Shown here: one piece after another, positions 26,818 through 36,195 of the stretch | How the letters are laid out: every line of letters starts with the position of its first letter | How positions within the stretch are numbered: the first letter of the stretch is position 1 | Assembly: GCF_008806975.1 (NCBI RefSeq) | Contig: NZ_CP031728.1 | Span: forward strand, 2,232,001-2,296,000 | Length of the DNA stretch: 64,000 nucleotides | Reading direction: 5' to 3' | Source: Cellvibrio sp. KY-GH-1 | Lineage (GTDB): Bacteria > Pseudomonadota > Gammaproteobacteria > Pseudomonadales > Cellvibrionaceae | Made by a program: the position numbers and the translations under genes | Notes under the pieces: model-generated | The model's input: the letters and a program-made list of their open reading frames with translations, nothing else | Databases searched by the model: none | Told to the model about the DNA's origin: nothing

Positions 26818-29800
26818 ATGCTAGTTCGCCTGATCCAGTTTGCGCTTACCCAGCGCCTGTTCGTATTGATCATGACCACCCTGCTGGCCGGTTATGGCTG
26901 GTACTCGTTTCGCCAATTACCGATTGATGCCTTTCCCGACGTGGCCACTACTCAAGTGAAGGTGATTTACAAAGCGGCCGGTATGACGCCCGAAGAAGTG
27001 GAAAACCGTATCGCGGTACCGGTGGAAGCGGAGTTGCTCGGCATTCCCAATCAGGACATGTTGCGCACCCTGGTGAAATACGGGCTGGTGGATATCACCC
27101 TGAATTTTACCGATGGCACCGACATCTACTGGGCGCGCCAGCAAGTTGCCGAGCGTCTGGCGGGGATTAGCGATCAACTGCCGGCCAATCTCGAAGGTGG
27201 TATTGCCCCCATTACCACACCATTGGGGGAGATGTTCCACTTTACCCTCGACAACCCCAAGCTCAGTCTGATGGAGCGCAAAGGGCTGTTGGAATGGGTG
27301 GTTCGCCCCGCCCTGCGCACTGTGCCGGGCGTTGCCGATGTCAACGTATTGGGCGGTGTTAGCCGCATTTTTGAGGTAATTCCCGACAGTTTGAAGCTGA
27401 CGGCGGCGGGAATTAGCCTCGCCGAGTTAAAGCAGGCAATTCAGGACAATAATCGCAGCGACGGCGCTGGTCGCTTGGTGGAAGGTGGCGAAGTACTGCT
27501 GGTGCGCAGCCAGGGTAATGTTCGCACCCTGGAAGATTTGCGCGCTATGGTGATCGCCTTGCGCGACAACACCCCGATTCGTTTAAGTGATCTGGCCGAA
27601 GTGCGCATTGGCGAACTCACTCGCAACGGCATGGTCACGGCCCACGGCACTGGCGAAGTGGCCCAAGGCCTGGTGCTGGGGTTGGCGGGCGCCAATGCGC
27701 GCGCGGTAGTTGCGGGCCTCGAGCAGAAAATCGCCGAGATCCAACCCGGCCTGCCCGAAGGCACGCACCTGAATGTGTTTTACAACCGTGCTTCACTGGT
27801 GGATCAAGCGGTATTTACTGTGTCCAAAGCGCTGGCCGAAGCCATAGTACTGGTGCTGATCTTGCTGGGCGTGTTCCTCGGCAATCTGCGCGCCGCCATC
27901 ACTGTTGCGCTGATACTGCCGCTATCCGCGCTGGCAACTTTTGTGATGATGAACCAGGTGGGCATGTCAGCCAACCTGATGAGCCTCGGCGGGCTCGCCA
28001 TTGCCATCGGCATGCTAGTGGATGCCGCTGTGGTGGTGGTAGAAAATCTGGTGCAACACATGGCACACGAGCGCAGCAAACTGCCGCGAATGCACCTGAT
28101 CTACCGCGCCCTGCGCGAAGTCAGCGCGCCGGTGACGACCGGTATTCTGGTAATTATCACCGTGTTCCTGCCCCTGCTTACCCTGCAGGGGATGGAAGGT
28201 AAACTCTTTGCCCCGGTGGCGCTCACCATAGTCTTTGCATTGGCCAGCTCGCTCTTGCTATCGCTAACCGTCATCCCGGTAATCGCCTCCTATCTACTCA
28301 CCAAAGTCAGCCACGATGAACCCTGGCTGCCACGCAAATTGCAGGCGCTCTACGCCCCCGTTCTGGAGTGGGCGTTCAAAAACCAGAAAACCGTATTCGC
28401 CGCTGCCGGTCTCTCGTTTGTGCTGGCCATTGGCGTCTATAGCGCCACCGGTAAAACCTTTATGCCCACCATGGATGAGGGCGACATAGTTATTGGCCTC
28501 GAGCGTTTGCCCTCTATAAGTCTTGAAGAAAGTGTCGCACTGGATACCCGTTTGCAGCAGGCCATTCTTGCTCGTATCCCCGAAGTTACCGGCATAGTGG
28601 CGCGCGCCGGCTCGGACCAGATCGGCCTGGATCCCATGGGGCTGAACCAGACCGATGCCTTCCTCACCATCAAGCCCAAAGATGAATGGCGGATGGAAAC
28701 CAAGGAGGAATTACTGGATGAACTGCGCACCGTGCTCGATGACATGCCCGGCATTGCTTACAACTTCACCATGCCGATCGATATGCGCGTATCCGAAATG
28801 ATTATGGGCGTGCGCGGCGATCTGGCGATCAAGATCTTCGGCCCGGATCTGGAAACCCTCAACCGCTTGGCTGGCGAGATTCTCGCCGTGGTCGAAAACC
28901 TGAAAGGCAGCGAAGACGCCTACACCCTGACCAACGACGGCGTGCAATACCTGCAAGTAAATATCGACCGCCTCGCCGCTGGCCAACTGGGTTTCACCAT
29001 GGCGGAGGTGCAGGACTTCCTGCGCGTCCAGCTGCAAGGCGAAGTATTGGGTACGGTCACCGAAGGCGACCGCCGCACGCCCATCCAATTGCGCGGCAAT
29101 GACGACCTGCGCCGTTCGCCGGGGGATTTCGCCAACCTGCATCTGCTTGCGCCCAATGGCGAGTCAGTGCCGCTCAGCAGCATCGCCAGCCTGGAGCGAG
29201 TGGAAGGCCAGGTCAAAATCGACCGCGAAATGGGCAGCCGCAATAGCGTGGTGATCGCCAATGTCAGTGGCCGCGATCTGGTGGGGTTTGTGGATGAAGC
29301 CCGCGCGGCTATCGCCCAGCAGGTGAAACTGCCCGAGGGCTATCGCCTCACCTTTGGCGGCCAATTTGAAAACCAGCAACGCGCCGCCGCCCGCTTGGGG
29401 CTGGTAACGCCAGTCGCCCTGCTGCTGATATTTATTCTGCTGTTCTCCAGCTTTGGCTCGGTACGCCAGGCATTGCTGGTGTTCAGCAATATTCCCTTTG
29501 CGCTGGTGGGCGGAATCATTGCGCTCTGGCTGTCCGGCGAATACCTGTCAGTGCCTGCCTCGGTGGGCTTTATTGCCCTGCTCGGGATTGCGGTACTTAA
29601 CGGCGTGGTGATGGTGAGTTATTTCAATCAGCTCCACGCCGAGGGCATGGCGCTCGCGCAGGTGGTGCGCACTGGTGCCAAACGTCGCTTGCGCCCGGTA
29701 TTGATGACCGCGGCTATCACCGCTTTCGGCCTGATTCCGCTGCTCTTTGCCACCGGGCCTGGCTCGGAAATCCAGCGCCCGCTGGCAATAGTGGTGATTG

Positions 29801-29937
29801 GCGGTCTGATTACCGCCACCGCCCTGACGCTGGTAATGCTGCCGCTGCTCTATGCGCGCTTTGCCTTCCCCGCTGTTAAGAGCCTGCCCAATCTTGCCCT
29901 TCCCACTAATCATTCGACTGGAGGGACATCCCTATGA
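26818..29937 (+). CDS. heavy-metal efflux RND pump, CzcA/CusA family
   Basis: The protein has 1039 residues with 12 membrane helices in the usual RND layout and two large periplasmic loops. The proton-relay helix 4 reads GGLAIAIGMLVDAAVVVVEN, the form seen in the heavy-metal (HME) branch, with Asp and Glu in place. The N-terminus (IQFALTQRLFVLIMTTLLAGYGWYSF) and FPDVATTQVKV are typical. The central porter loop has several Met (MPIDMRVSEMIMG), but the exact CusA Met triad is not clear, so copper/silver versus zinc/cobalt/nickel cannot be decided. It starts directly at the adaptor stop and overlaps the next gene by 4 bases. Confidence 0.95.
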   Translation: MLVRLIQFALTQRLFVLIMTTLLAGYGWYSFRQLPIDAFPDVATTQVKVIYKAAGMTPEEVENRIAVPVEAELLGIPNQDMLRTLVKYGLVDITLNFTDGTDIYWARQQVAERLAGISDQLPANLEGGIAPITTPLGEMFHFTLDNPKLSLMERKGLLEWVVRPALRTVPGVADVNVLGGVSRIFEVIPDSLKLTAAGISLAELKQAIQDNNRSDGAGRLVEGGEVLLVRSQGNVRTLEDLRAMVIALRDNTPIRLSDLAEVRIGELTRNGMVTAHGTGEVAQGLVLGLAGANARAVVAGLEQKIAEIQPGLPEGTHLNVFYNRASLVDQAVFTVSKALAEAIVLVLILLGVFLGNLRAAITVALILPLSALATFVMMNQVGMSANLMSLGGLAIAIGMLVDAAVVVVENLVQHMAHERSKLPRMHLIYRALREVSAPVTTGILVIITVFLPLLTLQGMEGKLFAPVALTIVFALASSLLLSLTVIPVIASYLLTKVSHDEPWLPRKLQALYAPVLEWAFKNQKTVFAAAGLSFVLAIGVYSATGKTFMPTMDEGDIVIGLERLPSISLEESVALDTRLQQAILARIPEVTGIVARAGSDQIGLDPMGLNQTDAFLTIKPKDEWRMETKEELLDELRTVLDDMPGIAYNFTMPIDMRVSEMIMGVRGDLAIKIFGPDLETLNRLAGEILAVVENLKGSEDAYTLTNDGVQYLQVNIDRLAAGQLGFTMAEVQDFLRVQLQGEVLGTVTEGDRRTPIQLRGNDDLRRSPGDFANLHLLAPNGESVPLSSIASLERVEGQVKIDREMGSRNSVVIANVSGRDLVGFVDEARAAIAQQVKLPEGYRLTFGGQFENQQRAAARLGLVTPVALLLIFILLFSSFGSVRQALLVFSNIPFALVGGIIALWLSGEYLSVPASVGFIALLGIAVLNGVVMVSYFNQLHAEGMALAQVVRTGAKRRLRPVLMTAAITAFGLIPLLFATGPGSEIQRPLAIVVIGGLITATALTLVMLPLLYARFAFPAVKSLPNLALPTNHSTGGTSL

Positions 29938-30236
29938 GTCTCGTCTGCCTGTCTCTATTGGGCTCGCCCGCCTTGGAAGAAAAACTGCTCGACCAGTTAC
30001 TGCGCAGCCCCCATGACCTCACCTTTACCAGCCAGACCTGCGCCAGCCACGGCGGTCACAGTCACGATGGCCTGGATGCCAGCGAGCAGGTGCTGGGCCG
30101 CGCCCGTGCGGTACTGGTACAGGTGCTGGTGCCGGAAACCCTTGCCCGGCAATTACTGCAGGATCTGGAAGCGCTGTTCAGCGGCTCCGGCTTGCGCTAC
30201 TGGCTGACGCCGGTGATTGAGGAGGGACAACTCTAA
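29934..30236 (+). CDS. DUF3240 family protein with His-rich loop
   Basis: The protein has 100 residues with a small PII-like fold pattern (VCLSLLGSPALEEKLLDQLL; ARAVLVQVLVPETLARQLLQDLEALF). DUF3240 genes are repeatedly found beside HME-RND pumps. The loop TCASHGGHSHDG holds one Cys and three His, so it may bind metal. No signal peptide is present. GGAGGG precedes the start, which overlaps the pump stop. A cytoplasmic regulator of the pump is plausible but not shown. Confidence 0.82.
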   Translation: MSLVCLSLLGSPALEEKLLDQLLRSPHDLTFTSQTCASHGGHSHDGLDASEQVLGRARAVLVQVLVPETLARQLLQDLEALFSGSGLRYWLTPVIEEGQL

Positions 30237-31759
30237 TGAAACTGTCTCGCTTAACACCCCTCGCACTGGCGATTGCCCTGAACACAGCGCCCCTCGCCTC
30301 AGGTGTATCGCCAGTGGCTTGGGCGCAAACCGAATCTTCACCCCCAATGGATTTGCTGAGCGAAGCACAAATCGTCCAATGGCTGGGCGATGACCCGGCG
30401 CTTCAGGGGATACAAGCCCGCAAGCTGGCGCTGCAGGCCCAAGCTGCCCAAACCGCCAGTTCCGGTTACGAATGGACCGCCAGTTATAGCCGTCAGGAGC
30501 GCGAGTATCGCCAGCCGGAATTAGCCGGCGCCGATAAATCGCGCGAGTGGAATCTGGAGCTGGAGCGCAGCCTGCAATTACCCGGCAAGGGTGCCGCCAG
30601 CCGACGTGAGGCGCAGGCTCTGCGACAGCTGGCCGATGCCGATGAGCAAGCCGGTTTGCGTTTGGCCATCACTGAATTAATCGATAGCTATCTGGATGCG
30701 CTTCACGCCAGCGCCAGCCTCGCCCTGCTGCAACAGGAACTGGCCTTTGCCCTGGCCAACCTGCACGCCGTGGAGTACAGAGTCAAAGCAGGCGATGCCC
30801 CCGCGCTGGATGCCCGCCTTGCCGCCGCTGAAAGTCAGGCATTGCAACAGGAACTGAGCCAGGCGCAGCAGGCCGCGCACAACCGCTGGACCAGCTTCCG
30901 CCTGCGCTACCCGGCCGCCAGTGTGCCGGCCTTTGCCCTTGCTCTGGATACATCCGCGCGCGCCGACGATGGGGAAAAAATCGCCACCGAAAGTCTGACC
31001 ACGGAAAACAAACCGGTTAAAAGTCCTGGGTCAGTGAAATCGATGCCTGTTAAATCGATGCCTGTTAATCCGACGGTTGTAAATTGGGCGGCTGCAAATT
31101 GGACGGTGGTTGATTCACCGGCCCTGCAAGCAATCCCGACACCGCGATTAGTGGACGGCGATTTAAGCCTCTGGCAGGAGCGCCTGCTCAGCCAGCAACC
31201 GGCATTGCAGCAGGCCGATGCCAGCCTGAAAGCCGCGAGCGCCGCCGCCGATAAAGCCAAACGCGAGCGCATTCCCGACCCCAGTATCGCCGTTTACAGC
31301 GGGCGCGAATCTTTCGGGGAGGAATCGGTGGTGGGCCTGCGCTTGAGCATGCCCATCCCCGGCAGCCAGCGCACCCAAGCCATGCGCCAGGGCTACGCCG
31401 AAGAGGCGGCGGCACGCGCCGATAAAGAATTGCTGCTGCGCAGCCTGCGCGCGCAAGCCGAAAATCATTATCGCCAAACCCACAGTGACTATCAGCGCTG
31501 GCAACTGGCCACGCAAATGACCAACAACCTCGGCGAAAACGCGCGCCTGTTACACAAAGCTTATCGCCTGGGCGAGCAGGATCTGCAAGGGCTGTTGCTC
31601 GGCCAGCAACAACACACCCGCGCCGCCCTCGCCGAAGTAGAAAGCCGCGTGCAAGCCCTGCGCAGCTATTACCAACTCCAGATCGCCGCCGGCGAATTAA
31701 ATCCCTTCGCCAGCAGCACACCTATTAACTCATCCAAAACCTTAAGCGGAAATTTGTAA
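30236..31759 (+). CDS. outer-membrane efflux channel, TolC/CzcC family
   Basis: The protein has 507 residues with a signal peptide (cleavage near VAWAQ, residues 27-31). The two-fold TolC repeat is visible as helical segments LVDGDLSLWQERLLSQQPALQQADASL and matching regions earlier in the protein, plus GLRLSMPIPGSQR in the beta-barrel strand. A 40-residue insertion near 255-295 is made of short repeats (VKSMPVKSMPVN and related Asn-Trp/Val-Val motifs) and is not typical of the family. It is coupled to the DUF3240 gene by a TAATG overlap. Confidence 0.9.
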   Translation: MKLSRLTPLALAIALNTAPLASGVSPVAWAQTESSPPMDLLSEAQIVQWLGDDPALQGIQARKLALQAQAAQTASSGYEWTASYSRQEREYRQPELAGADKSREWNLELERSLQLPGKGAASRREAQALRQLADADEQAGLRLAITELIDSYLDALHASASLALLQQELAFALANLHAVEYRVKAGDAPALDARLAAAESQALQQELSQAQQAAHNRWTSFRLRYPAASVPAFALALDTSARADDGEKIATESLTTENKPVKSPGSVKSMPVKSMPVNPTVVNWAAANWTVVDSPALQAIPTPRLVDGDLSLWQERLLSQQPALQQADASLKAASAAADKAKRERIPDPSIAVYSGRESFGEESVVGLRLSMPIPGSQRTQAMRQGYAEEAAARADKELLLRSLRAQAENHYRQTHSDYQRWQLATQMTNNLGENARLLHKAYRLGEQDLQGLLLGQQQHTRAALAEVESRVQALRSYYQLQIAAGELNPFASSTPINSSKTLSGNL

Positions 31760-32193
31760 TGAAAAATCCAAACCCAACCTTTCAATTAATTCGTCTCAGT
31801 GTGCTCACGCTGTTATTAAGTGCGCTCCCCGGCGCCAATGCGCAAGCGGCAACAAACCATCAACAAAATGACTCACTCTATGTTTATCAAATGGACACAG
31901 AAAGCGATTGGAAAGTGATTGCCGCACGCATGATTCCGCACAACGACAGCGCAAAATTTTCCGCAAAAATTTTTCATCGCCACAAGCGCGCTGTTTATCC
32001 GTCAGCCGATGTGCAATTGCGTATTGTCGATGCCACCGGAGAATTACTCGGCACCGCCCGCGCAACACCAGAAACAATTTTTAATGCAGAAAAAGCCTGG
32101 CGCAAAACCGGTGTAAACTACACAGCGACGCTGGATTTTGTACCGCCGACGGGGAGTCGGGTGGAAGTGGTTGTTAACCGCGCAATACCATAA
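31759..32193 (+). CDS. secreted small protein of unknown function, end of efflux operon
   Basis: The protein has 144 residues with a signal peptide (cleavage near NAQAA, residues 28-32). The mature part is a single domain of probable beta type (LYVYQMDTESDWKVIAARMIP; VYPSADVQLRIVDATGE). Its start overlaps the channel stop (TAATG), so it belongs to the efflux operon. His occurs at KIFHRHKR and MIPHND. I do not recognise the family. A periplasmic metal chaperone in the role of CusF is conceivable from position only. Confidence 0.72.
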   Translation: MKNPNPTFQLIRLSVLTLLLSALPGANAQAATNHQQNDSLYVYQMDTESDWKVIAARMIPHNDSAKFSAKIFHRHKRAVYPSADVQLRIVDATGELLGTARATPETIFNAEKAWRKTGVNYTATLDFVPPTGSRVEVVVNRAIP

Positions 32194-32444
32194 AAAGGCC
32201 AGCCCGCTATATACCTGAGTAAAACTGCCCGGCCCACCCTTTGGCGTCCGGGCATCAACAAGCGGTAAATCGCCACTTCCCAGTAATGCCGAAATCACCC
32301 CGCCAGCGCTGCCACCCTTGTAGCTCTCCGTAATGGCGCTAATCTTGTTAAACGATTAGTATTCGCCGCAACGTTTCTCGCCTACCGATCAGTGCAAAAG
32401 TCAAACAACCCCCTATGCACTGGCTTTATTGATATGGAATAACC

Positions 32445-33440
32445 ATGGATCACTCAGTACACAACAAACTGGTTTCGTTTATTTGGAGCATTGCCGATGA
32501 CTGCCTGCGCGATGTCTATGTGCGCGGCAAATACCGCGACGTTATTTTACCCATGGTGGTACTACGCCGTTTGGATACCTTGCTGGAACCAACAAAACAA
32601 AAGGTGATGGAAGAAGTAAAAACGCAAAAGGAAGCGTATGGCAACACGGAGTTAGAAAGCTTTCCGCTGACAGTTGCGTCCGGCTACGTGTTTTACAACA
32701 CGTCCAAATGGACCCTAAAAACCTTGTTCAGCACCGCGACTAACAATCAGCAAATCTTGCTGGCTAACTTTGAAGAATACCTGCTGGGCTTTAGCGATAA
32801 CGTAAAAGAAATTATTGAGCGCTTTAATCTCAAGTCGCAAATTCGTCACATGGCGGGCAAACAAGTATTGTTGGATGTGGTGGAAAAATTTGTCTCACCT
32901 TACATCAACCTCACCCCAGAACCCGCAGAAGACCCGGACGGCAGTAAACTGCCCGCGCTCACCAATTTAGGCATGGGCTACGTGTTTGAGGAACTCATCC
33001 GTAAATTTAACGAAGAGAATAATGAAGAGGCCGGAGAGCACTTCACCCCGCGTGAAGTGATTGAGCTGATGACCCACTTGGTGTTTGATCCAATCAAAGA
33101 CCAGCTTCCCAGTGTAATTACCATTTATGACCCCGCCTGCGGCAGCGGCGGTATGCTTACCGAATCGCAAAACTTTATTGAAGAAAAATATCCGCTGCCC
33201 GCCAAATCCAAAAGCAAGCGCGACATCTACCTTTATGGTAAAGAAATTAACGACGAAACCTACGCAATTTGTAAATCCGACATGATGATTAAGGGTAATA
33301 ACCCGGAAAACATTAAAGTCGGCTCTACCCTCTCTACCGACGAGTTTTCCGCGCAGCGGTTTGACTTTATGCTCTCCAACCCGCCTTACGGTAAAAGCTG
33401 GGCGAGTGAGCAAAAAATATTAAAGACGGCAGCGATGTGA
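32445..33440 (+). CDS. hsdM: type I restriction-modification methyltransferase HsdM, N-terminal part (frameshifted)
   Basis: These 331 residues are the first part of an HsdM subunit: helical N-terminal domain (SFIWSIADDCLRDVY), then the methyltransferase core with AdoMet motif DPACGSGGMLTE and catalytic LSNPPYGKSW. HsdM methylates adenine in the recognition site. Reading breaks off just after the NPPY motif at the A tract 33412-33417. One extra A would continue through EQKNIKDGSDVIDPRF into the next frame and give a protein of about 799 residues. As read, this piece lacks the C-terminal region needed to hold HsdS. Confidence 0.9.
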   Translation: MDHSVHNKLVSFIWSIADDCLRDVYVRGKYRDVILPMVVLRRLDTLLEPTKQKVMEEVKTQKEAYGNTELESFPLTVASGYVFYNTSKWTLKTLFSTATNNQQILLANFEEYLLGFSDNVKEIIERFNLKSQIRHMAGKQVLLDVVEKFVSPYINLTPEPAEDPDGSKLPALTNLGMGYVFEELIRKFNEENNEEAGEHFTPREVIELMTHLVFDPIKDQLPSVITIYDPACGSGGMLTESQNFIEEKYPLPAKSKSKRDIYLYGKEINDETYAICKSDMMIKGNNPENIKVGSTLSTDEFSAQRFDFMLSNPPYGKSWASEQKILKTAAM

Positions 33441-34843
33441 TTGACCCACGCTTTAAAGTGAAGCTGAACGATTACTGGGGTGTAGAAAAAGACGAAGACG
33501 CCACACCTCGCTCCAGCGATGGCCAATTGCTGTTCCTCATGGAAATGGTCAGCAAAATGAAAGCCACCGGCAAAGGTGTAGTCGGCAGCCGCATTGCCTC
33601 GGTACACAACGGTTCCAGCTTATTTACCGGCGATGCCGGTGGCGGCGAGAGCAATATTCGCCGCTACATTATTGAAAACGATATGTTGGAAGCCATAGTG
33701 CAACTGCCCAACAATTTGTTTTATAACACCGGCATTACCACTTATATTTGGCTGCTAAACAACAACAAACCTGCCGCACGCCAAGGCAAAGTGCAACTCA
33801 TAGATGCCAGCTTATTATTTCGCAAACTGCGCAAAAACTTGGGCAATAAAAATTGCGAATTCGCACCGGAACATATTGCGCAGATTACGCAAACTTATTT
33901 GGATTGCGCTGCGGTTGAGCGTGAAATTGATGCCAATGGTGATCCGCTCGGCATTGCCAGTCAGGTTTTCCGCAATGAAGATTTTGGTTACTACAAAGTC
34001 AACATAGAACGCCCCGACCGCCGCCGTGCGCAATTTAGTCAAGCCGCGTTGGAGCCCCTGCGGTTTGATAAATCCCTCAGTGACGTCATGGAGCATATTT
34101 ACCAACAACATGGCGACAAGGTGTATAGCGCAGGCTTTTTAAGATCCATCGACAAACAAACCTTGCAATGGTGTGAAGATAACGACATCAGCCTGAACGC
34201 CAAAGACAAATCCAAATTGCTGGATACTGATTACTGGCTGAACCTGAAAAATCTGTATGAAAACTCCTGCCAGCTTATGCAGGCCATTGGCACAAAGGAA
34301 TTTAAAAACTTTAACGAGTTTAAAGATTTGGTGGATTCCGAATTAAAAACCCTCGGCGTAAAACTCTCTGCCAGCGAGAAAAATGCGCTGCTTAATGCCG
34401 TAAGTGAATACGATGAAACCGCTGATAAAGTAGTTAAGAAAATAGAAAAACTCAGCGGCGACAAACTGGGTGAATTGCTCACCCGCTATAACTGCACCAC
34501 CGAACAATTGCCAGACTACGGCTATTACCCCACCCCAAAAAAAGGGGAATACCTGACTTACGAGTCAAGCAGCGACCTGCGCGACAGCGAATCCATTCCG
34601 CTTAACCAAACCATTCACAGTTACTTTTTGCAGGAAGTAAAGCCCCATGTGGATGAAGCCTGGATCAATTTGGACCCGGTAAAAATTGGCTACGAAATCA
34701 GCTTTAACAAATATTTCTACCGCCATAAACCTTTACGCAATTTGGAGGATGTAGCAGCGGACATTATCGCACTGGAGAAAAAAGCCGAGGGCCTGATCGC
34801 GCAGATTTTGGGTGTGGATATTGCGTTGGTACAGGGAGCTTGA
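33437..34843 (+). CDS. hsdM: HsdM C-terminal part (frameshifted continuation)
   Basis: These 468 residues continue HsdM from VIDPRFKVKLND through RSSDGQLLFLMEMVSKMK to the helical C-terminus. It opens at a GTG overlapping the stop of the first part, with no ribosome binding site of its own. That fits a broken gene better than a separate gene. Its stop is one base before the hsdS start. The gene may be inactive in this strain, phase-variable, or intact with a sequencing error in the A run. Confidence 0.88.
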   Translation: MIDPRFKVKLNDYWGVEKDEDATPRSSDGQLLFLMEMVSKMKATGKGVVGSRIASVHNGSSLFTGDAGGGESNIRRYIIENDMLEAIVQLPNNLFYNTGITTYIWLLNNNKPAARQGKVQLIDASLLFRKLRKNLGNKNCEFAPEHIAQITQTYLDCAAVEREIDANGDPLGIASQVFRNEDFGYYKVNIERPDRRRAQFSQAALEPLRFDKSLSDVMEHIYQQHGDKVYSAGFLRSIDKQTLQWCEDNDISLNAKDKSKLLDTDYWLNLKNLYENSCQLMQAIGTKEFKNFNEFKDLVDSELKTLGVKLSASEKNALLNAVSEYDETADKVVKKIEKLSGDKLGELLTRYNCTTEQLPDYGYYPTPKKGEYLTYESSSDLRDSESIPLNQTIHSYFLQEVKPHVDEAWINLDPVKIGYEISFNKYFYRHKPLRNLEDVAADIIALEKKAEGLIAQILGVDIALVQGA

Positions 34844-34844
34844 G

Positions 34845-36137
34845 ATGGAGTTGGTGAAGATGCAGCGGTATGAGAGTTATAGAGATTCTGGGGTGGATTG
34901 GATTGGGATTGTACCTACACATTGGTCCGTCACTCGCTTAGGCTCATTATTCGAAGAACGTAGAACTAAAGTCTCAGACGAGGACTTTCCTCCATTATCA
35001 GTAACAAAAAATGGAATTCTTCCCCAACTGGACAGCGCAGCAAAAACAAAAGATGGTGACAATAGAAAGCTAGTCAAAGCTGGCGATTTTGTTATCAATA
35101 GTCGCTCAGACAGAAAGGGTTCTAGCGGTGTCTCTGATAGAAATGGATCAGTATCACTAATTAATATTGTTTTAAAACCAAGAAACGTACTTCCGAAATT
35201 TTGTAACTACGTATTGAAAAGTAATGCTTTTATTGAGGAATATTACCGCGTTGGCAGGGGTATAGTCGCAGATCTATGGACAACCCGATATGACGAAATG
35301 CGAACAATGATGCTCGTTATTCCTCCGAGTCAAGAACAAACCGCCATCGCCAACTTTCTGGATCAAAAAACCGCACAAATTGACGAAGCCATCGCTATTA
35401 AAGAGCGGCAAATAGAATTACTTAAAGAGCGCAAGCAAATCATTATCCAAAAAGCCGTGACTCAGGGCTTGAACCCGAATGTGCCGATGAAAGATTCGGA
35501 GGTTGAGTGGATTGGGAAGGTGCCGAAGCATTGGATTGTTTCCAAAATTGGCATGTACTCAAAGGTATTCAATGGTTCAACTCCCAACAGAGAAATTTCA
35601 AGATATTGGTTAAATGGAACAATTCCTTGGATTTCGTCTGGCAAAGTTAATGATTTTATTGTCAATGAGCCCTCCGAGTACATTAGCGAGTCAGCACTTC
35701 GCGAATGTTCATTGAGAGTTTTTCCAAAAGGAACAATTATTATTGGGATCGTTGGGCAAGGAAAAACAAGAGGAACAACAGCGAGGCTTAATCTAGATAC
35801 AACAATAAATCAAAATGTTGCTGGAATAATTCCATCTAAATTCTTGAGTAGTGATTTTTTACATTTATATTTAATTCAAGCCTATTCTCAAATTAGGAAT
35901 CAAGGGCAAGGTTCAAATCAAGAAGCACTAAACTGCTCAATAGTAAGCTCCTTTCCTGTCGTGATTCCTGCAATGGAAGAACAACAAAAAATTATTGAGT
36001 TTATTGAAAATCAGTCTTTATTAATCGAACAATCAATATCAATTCAGGCTGAGCAAATCGAAAAACTAAAAGAATACAAAACCACGCTGATTAATAGTGC
36101 GGTGACAGGAAAAATCAAAGTGACGGATGAAAATTAA
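34845..36137 (+). CDS. hsdS: type I restriction specificity subunit HsdS
   Basis: The protein has 430 residues from the ATG at 34845, with GGGAG 7 bases upstream. Two target-recognition domains are separated by conserved helices (QTAIANFLDQKTAQIDEAI and ILIEQSISIQ-like). Each half opens with the same phrase, DSGVDWIGIVPTHW and DSEVEWIGKVPKHW. Each half reads half of a bipartite DNA site. The second half is markedly richer in A and T than its surroundings, which suggests exchange of that domain by recombination. Confidence 0.95.
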   Translation: MELVKMQRYESYRDSGVDWIGIVPTHWSVTRLGSLFEERRTKVSDEDFPPLSVTKNGILPQLDSAAKTKDGDNRKLVKAGDFVINSRSDRKGSSGVSDRNGSVSLINIVLKPRNVLPKFCNYVLKSNAFIEEYYRVGRGIVADLWTTRYDEMRTMMLVIPPSQEQTAIANFLDQKTAQIDEAIAIKERQIELLKERKQIIIQKAVTQGLNPNVPMKDSEVEWIGKVPKHWIVSKIGMYSKVFNGSTPNREISRYWLNGTIPWISSGKVNDFIVNEPSEYISESALRECSLRVFPKGTIIIGIVGQGKTRGTTARLNLDTTINQNVAGIIPSKFLSSDFLHLYLIQAYSQIRNQGQGSNQEALNCSIVSSFPVVIPAMEEQQKIIEFIENQSLLIEQSISIQAEQIEKLKEYKTTLINSAVTGKIKVTDEN

Positions 36138-36195
36138 TTCATGCACTACAATCAAACCAACTACAGATATTTAACTGACAACATAGTCAAACACT

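Noticed and set aside
32044..32298. Minus-strand frame of 84 codons at the right end of the efflux operon
   Set aside because: It overlaps the end of a signal-peptide-bearing gene on the other strand and shows no domain or ribosome binding site. The 251-base gap that follows (32194-32444) shows no gene.
33412..33440. Programmed ribosomal frameshifting as the default reading of hsdM
   Set aside because: The A run could slip, but HsdM is not known to use frameshifting and no stimulatory structure was evident; kept only as one option in the hsdM finding.
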